Below are positions 57,222-64,000 of a stretch of DNA of 64,000 bases, in pieces. The stretch lies in the NCBI GenBank assembly GCA_027924645.1, contig BSBN01000781.1:1116001-1180000 (forward strand). Reading direction: 5' to 3'. The position numbers were made by a program, and so were the translations under genes. The stretch's first letter is position 1. The number at the start of each line of letters is the position of its first letter. The DNA comes from Cunninghamia lanceolata (Eukaryota > Streptophyta > Pinopsida > Cupressales > Cupressaceae). The notes under the pieces were generated by a model. The model worked only from the letters and a program-made list of their open reading frames with translations. It had not been told where the DNA came from and searched no databases.

Positions 57222-59317
57222 TTTCAACGTTTGGCAGTTCATTTACTTTCCAAATCCCAACCCATTCATTCTTTTGCACTGTAAGCAAGCGGGTCCTCGG
57301 CAAAATTCCTGTGAACTTTGCCTGCATTTTTGCCTCATAGGCAGTTGGCACAAAGGCTCAGTATTACATGAGCCTTTTTTTTGTCATTGCTGCTATTGTT
57401 CTTTCTAGTGTCCCTAAAAGTGGAAGATGTGATCCTAATGGTTCAAATTCTGCTATTTGTGATAAGATAGGATCCTCTCGAAAACAATTGCCATGCAATT
57501 CCATTCAAGATTCTATTCATTTATAACAAGGCAACATGCTTCGGTGAAATATTTGAGCAAGTTTGGGAGGGCCATCTTCTCAACAAAAACGAATTCCTTT
57601 CCAGTTGTCAAATGCTTAATCATTGGTAAGATTGATTTGTATGTGTCAACATACATATACATAGCAAACAAATGTAACTCGGAAAGACAGTTCTCCTCAA
57701 TGTTTACATGAATAATTTTATCTTGTTAAAATGGAGATAAAAATGAATGAAATGATAGCTTCTTGGGCATACATATATCAAATTTCTGTACAGGCTCTGA
57801 TAATCAGGTTTTCATAGAAGTTGTCAGCTTTGCACTTGCATATCGTAGAGATTAAAGGTTGGGATTCGCCAGACACGAGCCTTTAAGGCAAGGGAACCTT
57901 ACAATCAAAGGTCAAGACTGCTTACAGGAACTGCATAGCCACAATGATCTTGTATGGATCGTAACGGAACATAGTGGATCTGAGATCTAAAATGTACAAA
58001 AAAAACCAAAATTCAACAGCCACTCTGAAAGACACGGAACAAATTAATGCCTTTAATCAAGAAAAGGTTGAGAGAGATTTAACCCTTGAAATGCCCAACA
58101 GTGAAAATGTTTAACCTCTTCCATAGTTGTTAGCCCTAGCATCAAGCTTGCTGAATGGGTATTATTATGCTTCATCCATGTGAAGCTTGCGCACACCCAC
58201 ACTCTCTCTTACACACATACACCATATTATTGAATCTTGGGTTCAGAGGTGAAGATTGTGCATCATCAGTACATACATCTGCAATTCTTTTCACATTTTC
58301 CAACATGAGTCTCTTGTTGAGAATTTTCAGAATTTGATGAGATTCCGAAATTGATAAGTTTCTCAAATTGGTAAGAATTTGAGATTAAAGACAATATTTC
58401 CACAGTCCATGTAATGAATTTGAGAGCCAAGCACCCATGGCCTTTTATTATTAACATTTTGACATGACAAAACACTTTTCCTTATGATATATGTGGATTC
58501 CAAGTGTAATGTAAAGAATTATTTCCAAATCCAAATTACTGATCGATTGAAATCACAAAATTTCACTTGATCTTGGCTTGAAAAACCTTATTTGGAAGTG
58601 TGACCTTAAAAGGATTAGCTGAAGTAGTGCCTATCCTAAAACACATGTTCTGAGCAACTAGATACCCTGGGTTGGAAAGGGTGAGTGGTAGCAGATAACT
58701 AGGGTAGTTGCGCAGTTTAAGGACCGAGACAAAGCATAACTTGATCCGCATAGCCCCATCATTTAGGTTTTTTCTATGAGGGACTTAGTATATATGTCAT
58801 GGTTTTAATGTGAAGCTTAGTTTTGTGAATTTGTTTTATGTACATTTTATTTTTATTTAATGTAAAAAAAATCAAATTTGGGAGCTCACAAGGACTTTTC
58901 TTCATATACAAACAAAACAACTTACCAATCATAAGTTAATGTGTATATTTATATGTATAAAGCTTCAATGTCATAATATTACTATACAAGTCAAAATAAA
59001 TATGGGACAAAGAATCATATAAAATGAGTGGGTGGTAAGGCATAGCACATGAAACATGTTTGAAAATAATTAAAATGTTTAAAGTTTTGAAAAATTTGAA
59101 TTGTGGAAATATCATGTCGTATTAAATTTATTAAAATAAATATATAAAAACTAAAAATATTTTAAATTCAAATATTTATTTTATATTATATAATTTTAAT
59201 TAAGTATTACATTGTTATATATTATTGATCATTTAAATTAAAAATATTAAATTGTTTAAAAGTTTAGAATGATTGTAAATTAAAAATATTAAATTGTTTA
59301 TAATTTTATTATAAAGT

Positions 59318-59320
<3 letters not shown>
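57222..59320. other. GAUT 3' flank and intergenic DNA
   Basis: The first few hundred bases are probably the 3' untranslated region; no clear AATAAA was found there. The remainder is AT-rich without a gene I can support. A minus-strand open stretch at 58,563-58,751 (LRNYPSYLLPLTLSNPGYL) is not recognised. Confidence 0.4.
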
Positions 59321-59390
<70 letters not shown>

Positions 59391-59463
59391 AACTTATAAT
59401 CTCTTAATAATAAGTTTTGAAAAAATTAAGTAATATAAAATAACTTTTATTATAAAGTCAATA
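59304..59463. repeat. (TA)33 microsatellite flanked by 19-bp direct repeats
   Basis: A pure TA run covers 59,321-59,387. TTTTATTATAAAGTCAATA occurs at about 59,304-59,322 and again at about 59,445-59,463. Confidence 0.85.
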
Positions 59464-59764
59464 CATTAAATTAAACATTGATGTGGGACATATAGGGATT
59501 GTTGATGTTGGCTATCTTGGTGGGGATTCGAATGGTGGGTGAAGGCTCCAAAAGCATGGTCAAGGCATTTAATATATGGAAACAAGAATGCCCCTAGAAT
59601 TATTAAAACAAGTTACACATTTTAGCTTATGTAGTCCTACAAATAAGAATTTGAGAGGCCCAATAGGATTGTGAAGGAGACATGTAGAAGCTTGGAGAGT
59701 CCTTAAAAATTGTCAAGGTATTTATCTCAGCCACAAATATAGAGAGGGCAACTAAGAAACTTAT

Positions 59765-60808
59765 TGAAAGGAAGCTAGGTGTGCGGAAAATGCTTCCTAC
59801 ACTAATCTAATGAGGGGAGGAAAGTGCAAATTCAATTTTATCTTTACAATTACAACTATGTTAACCCATTAACAGAGATATTGCAACAAACACATACACA
59901 AGAAAGTAAAACAGAAGAAGAGAGACAAGATATACGTGGGGAAAACCTTTACAGGTGAAAAACTCCACACTTCAAACATAGCTCAAATGTATTCCGTAAA
60001 CAATGAAGGTTACAATATAGTTACAGAGCCAATGCTCTTGTAGGAGTCTTCGACACTTGTATCTGGAGATGATCCGACAACATAATAGTACCTGTCAAAA
60101 CCTATAGTACTCTCCAAAGCCCCTGTTTATATAACAAATACAAGGCAAAAATGGCTCTACATTGGGATGGGCGTCCAACATGGCCTCATGGCCCAAAACC
60201 CACGCCTATGGACACTTGTCCAAGACTGTAGGATGTCCCTGACACTTGTCAAGTCACCCCATCCCAAAAAGGTTGCCTATTTCCAAAATGGGCTATGACA
60301 GATGTTCATACGACTCTTACAACCGTCATAGAATCTGTTATAGCTGTCATAACTTACAGCTATAAGAGAATTTGTCATACACATGCTATAAATAGCATAT
60401 TCTTTTACATGTCATAGTCAACCTTGGGGCGCCCAAAGATGTCTTTTTCAATGATGTTATTCGACACATGTCTTCACCTGTCATAGAATTTCCTATTTCC
60501 GACTCTTACATGTCATAACTTTGTCATAGGAATATGTCATGACCGTTTCGGTCAACATTCCTATACACAACATCCAAGATGCTGACACATGGCAAAATAT
60601 TCCTACCACTAAGTGGGATGCCTATCTCCTCATGTGAGGACAAAATTACATGTGATCATATGTCATGTAGGATGACACATCACCATGCCAACTCCCACAA
60701 TATGACAACATAGGATTTGCATTCAATTAATACAATAGGTAATAAATATATAAATACAATGTGAAAATACAAGGAATTACCAAGGTTGAGACACTTTAAT
60801 TCCCAACA
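59765..60808 (-). repeat. Copia 3' LTR (LTR3)
   Basis: 1044 bp; the minus strand starts TGTTGGGAATTAAAGTGTCT and ends CACCTAGCTTCCTTTCA. The purine tract GTGAGAGAA lies immediately before it on the minus strand. A TTATATAAACAG promoter-like motif (minus) is near 60,128. It is highly similar to the solo LTR at 2447-3499. Confidence 0.9.
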
Positions 60809-60857
60809 TTCTCTCACTTGTCGAACACCTTGTAAGAGCCAATAGAATTAATAGGAT

Positions 60858-62516
60858 TTAACTGCTATAGGCTGAGAGGCCCATAGACTCCGAACACCAT
60901 TTGAACTTCTTTGTGCCCACTGGTTTCGTCAATGCATCTGCAACATTCTTTAAAGTATCTATCTTCTCCAAATTTACCTTCCCATCCTCTACCATGTCTC
61001 GCACGAAGTGAAGCTGTACATCAATATGCTTTGTTCTGGCATGAAAAGTTAGATTCTTCACAAGGCAAATCACACTCCGGTTGTCACAATAAATCGTAAT
61101 CTGTCCTGCATCAACACCAATAGTTGAACACAATCTCTTAAGCCAAATGGCTTCCTTGCAAGCATGAGTTGCTGTCATGTACTTAGCTTCTGTCATGGAC
61201 AAAGCAACCACAGGTTGTCACTTACTCATCCAACTAATTGCACCACCAAACATAGTGAATACATAGGCACTGGTGGATCTCCTGCTATCAATGTCACCTG
61301 CCCAATCAGAATCTACAAATCCACGAATACAAACTGGATGCAGAGGTCCTGTAGCATTACCATGATAGCAAATGGAATACTCAGAAGTACCCCTCAAATA
61401 TCTGAACACTCGCTTAACTGCATCCCAATGTACTCGTCCAGGATTAGCCATAAATTGACTAAGGACTTCCATTGCTTGGGCAATGTCTGGTCTTGTGCAG
61501 ACCATAGCATACATTAAACTGCCAACATCACTAGCATAAGGTATTCTGCTCATGTCCTCCACCTCACTAGGAGATTTTGGACAATCATTAACATACAACT
61601 TTGTCCTCAAAGAAACAGGTACACACAATGGTCTACAATCTGCCATGTTGAACTTGTCCAACACGGTCTTCACATACTTACTTTGGCTCAACCAAAGTTT
61701 TCTGTTAGCTCTGTCTCTTTTGATTTCCATTCCCAGAATGTACCTCTCTGCCCCGAGATTTTTCATCTCAAACTGTGTTGACAACTGAGACTTCAAATTG
61801 GAAATCACATTCTTACCATTCCCAATCAACAACATATCGTCAACATACAATGCAATAATGAGAATGCGATCATTGTCAAATTTGCAATACACACAATGAT
61901 ATGATTTCGATCTCAGATATCCAATTGACAACACAAAGGCATCAAACTTCAAGTACCACATCCTAGGAGACTGCTTCAAACCATACAAAGACTTTTTCAA
62001 CTTGCAAACCAAATTTTCTTTACCTTTCTCTATGTAATGCTCTGGCTGTGACATGTAGATTTCTTCCTCCAAATCACCATGAAGGAAAGTTGTCTTCAAA
62101 TCCATCTGTTCTACCACTAAGTCATATGCAGCTGCAAGAGATAACAGAAATCGAATGGATGTCAGCTTTGCAACGGGAGAGAAAATTTCACCATAATCAA
62201 TTCCCTCCACTTGTGAATACCCCTTCGGAACCAATCTAGCCTTATACTTTTCAACACTGCCATATGTACCGAATTTCTTCTTGAACACCCATTTGCATCT
62301 AACGGGTTTCCATCCATCAGGCAAAGGCACCAAGTCCCATGTTTTATTCTTTTCCAAAGAAGCCATCTCATCTTCCATGGCCTCCTTCCAGGAACCTGCA
62401 TCTTTCATGCCCATAGCCTCTTTCACAGTTCTAGGCTCATCAGTGTTTGTAAGTAAAACAAAAGCACAACTAGAATCAAGTAATGAATAACCAAACCTAT
62501 CAGGTTGCTTTCTTGT
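60858..62516 (-). pseudogene. Copia RT and RNase H (one TGA)
   Basis: The frame continues from integrase through PDRFGYSLLDSS into the RT domain (RVT_2): WDLVPLPDGWKPVRCKWVFK, QMDLKTTFLHGDLEEEIYM, KSLYGLKQSPRMWY, catalytic ALYVDDMLLIG near 61,835, then GSLMYAMVCTRPDIA and RNase H (GFVDSDWAGDIDSRRSTS, EAKYMTATHACKEAIWL, YCDNRSVICL, HIDVQLHFVRD). It ends in SMGLSAYSS and a stop at 60,858. A TGA at 61,220-61,218 splits RNase H after ISWMSK; family members carry a basic residue there, so a CGA-to-TGA change is likely. All D residues of the RT core are present. Confidence 0.92.
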
Positions 62517-63317
62517 TCATGTAGACCTCCTCAATAGCTGAGGTTGAGGTTCTGCTTCTTCTTCTGAGCTTTCACAGCTGCTAGAGTTCTCATCATCAGG
62601 TCTCACAGGGTCTGTCTGTCCAGTCTTCTCAGGGGTAGAAGGAAACTGAACCGCATACTCTTTCTTTTCTGTCTGTTCTGGCTGTAGAACAACGGAAGAA
62701 GGTGTTAGCTCTTTGAAGATAACACTTCTGCTATACAACACTTTTTCAGCCATAGGATCCCAAAGCTTGTATTCTTTTACATCGACACCATAGCCAATGA
62801 AAATACATTTAACAACCTTGTTCTCCAATTTAAGCTGTTTCTCCCTAGGCACATGTGCATATGCCTCACAACCAAAAACACGAAGATGTCTAATTGAAGG
62901 CTTCTTACCAAACCACATCTCCATGGGTGTCTTACCAACAAGAGCTGATGTAGGAGATGTGTTTACCAGATGGCAAGAAGTGGCTACAATTTCAACCCAA
63001 AACTTTTGTTCGAGGCTTGCTCCACTAAGCATACTCCTAGCCTTCTCTATCAATGCCCTGTTCATCCTCTCTGCAACTCCATTTTCATGCAGGGTGTATG
63101 GAGTTGTCTTATGTCTTTCAATCCCTTGCTCTTTACAGAACTTATCAAACTCTATTGAACAAAGCTCACCACTGTTGTCAGTTCTCAAACCCTTAATTTT
63201 TTTACTAGTCTGATTTTCAGCAAAGGCTTTAAACTCCTTAAACCGACTAAAGACTTTGAAATATACCAAGCCAATTTTTTTCACTTTTCCAATTACAACA
63301 AGCAGAGCAATACACAA
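62517..63317 (-). pseudogene. Copia integrase, C-terminal part
   Basis: Open on the minus strand from about 63,270 to a TGA at 62,517. Integrase core: KGLRTDNSGELCS (second D), YTLHENGVAERMNRALIEKA (glutamate), AYAHVPREKQLKLENK, GYGVDVKEYKLWDP, then a long acidic/serine-rich tail (SSSCESSEEEAEPQPQ). The first aspartate and the HHCC zinc region are missing. The first residues (before VFSRFKEF) do not fit copia and mark the break. The terminal TGA sits in LRRST*TRKQPDR, where arginine is usual. Confidence 0.9.
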
Positions 63318-63356
63318 TCGTTGAAGTTAGCAATTAAACCAAACGATGCAGAATTC

Positions 63357-63575
63357 AACTCTAACCAAGAATGTACACTAGGATGGCGTGATCATATGGT
63401 CAGAGGATCTCTATGCAATGCTGATAAAGGAACTCTAACCAAGAATGCGCCGGATGTCGACGAGCATACGGTCAGAGGGTCTTGATGCAATGCTGATATA
63501 AAGAACTCTAACCAAGAATGCACCTGATGATGACGAGCATATGGTCAGAGGATCCCTACCAACTATTATGCTGAA
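63357..63575. repeat. 73-74 bp tandem repeats, about three copies
   Basis: AACTCTAACCAAGAATG starts at 63,357, 63,431 and 63,504, followed by GAGCATATGGTCAGAGG-like and ATGCAATGCTGATA phrases. A fourth, decayed start (CAAGAATGTGC) lies near 63,587. The repeats begin where the copia integrase breaks off. Confidence 0.88.
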
Positions 63576-63599
63576 ATAACTCGACGTCAAGAATGTGCT

Positions 63600-64000
63600 T
63601 TCCAACCCGAAGTGGAATTGGAGCTACCATATGACGGAGATGCAACGTATTATGAAGCAAATATGAGAAGAAGTATGAAGTGCTGACAGTACTACTGTTC
63701 AGCTTACAATAATTAGAGACTTCCAACCCAACTCAAATGATAGAAGTTAGCAAACTAAAATGACGGATCAGCAACTTTGAAAAACCAAACCAGCAACATA
63801 AAACCCTACAAAAATGCTCACATCTCACTCATTTCTCAACTAAATGACCTCAAATCTGATGCAATGCACTCCTATGACAATGGCAACCAAGCTACACACT
63901 ATAAGCCACTCTTAAACCCAAGTATTTATTTAGCATGCTTTCTAATGCACTCTAAAGAGGGGCGACCTGGCAAGAAGGGCGATTTCCTTCTAGAAAATCA
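63600..64000. other. Unassigned right edge
   Basis: AT-rich, no gene or element ends recognised. Confidence 0.4.

Larger units (their letters stand above)
59765..63310 (-). mobile_element. Copia retrotransposon, 3' half
   Basis: Minus-strand integrase, RT and RNase H followed by the 3' LTR. Gag, protease, the integrase N-terminus and the 5' LTR are missing from the window; at about 63,265-63,310 the reading breaks off into tandem-repeat DNA. The pol frame is a single frame with two TGA stops. Confidence 0.88.

Noticed and set aside
1..64000. tRNA, rRNA, CRISPR or operon-like gene clusters
   Set aside because: No cloverleaf, rRNA motif, or regularly spaced repeat-spacer array was seen; the tRNA-like matches are primer-binding sites.

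Overview
The window is nuclear DNA from a seed plant. One long-intron host gene sits in a thick layer of nested retrotransposons. Large introns, solo LTRs and old degenerate gypsy/copia elements suggest a gymnosperm, probably a conifer; that is inference, since no species marker is present. No rRNA, tRNA or CRISPR was seen.

Host gene. The only convincing host gene is a GT8 galacturonosyltransferase of the GAUT13/14 type at 47,684-57,221 (+). It has six exons that splice in frame to 533 residues. One intron is 6.35 kb, one uses a GC donor, and the long intron carries a 307-bp near-palindrome.

Left third (1-18.5 kb), transposons in transposons. A copia element runs off the left edge (5' LTR 480-1427, minus). 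An old minus-strand gypsy-like element (about 2.0-15.9 kb) has gag, a DSG protease and RNase H but no visible reverse transcriptase or integrase. It is interrupted by a copia solo LTR (2447-3499, TSD gcttt) and a full chromovirus (about 7170-13,429, plus). A broken copia 5' half follows (16.0-18.5 kb).

Middle (18.5-47 kb). A 1.9-kb repeat ('X') occurs twice, at 22,159-24,046 and 31,334-47,032. Between the copies is a truncated non-autonomous LTR element (24.05-31.33 kb) holding a 2.46-kb SIRE-like solo LTR with TSD agacc. The second X copy is split by a complete non-autonomous element of the same family (32,311-46,133; both LTRs 1243 bp). That element contains a 1.1-kb solo LTR (TSD aggtg), which in turn contains a near-intact 6.2-kb L1-type LINE (15-bp TSD). 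The non-autonomous family encodes one retropepsin-like protein with D-P-N in place of D-T/S-G in both copies.

Right end (57-64 kb). Unassigned intergenic sequence with a long (TA)n tract is followed by the 3' half of a minus-strand copia element (LTR 59,765-60,808; RT/RNase H/integrase to about 63.3 kb) whose 5' side is replaced by 74-bp tandem repeats. This LTR belongs to the same family as the two copia LTRs at the left end.

Working picture: successive insertions whose order can be read from target-site duplications and from reading frames that continue on either side. Many stop codons look like C-to-T decay. The LINE is probably the youngest insertion.
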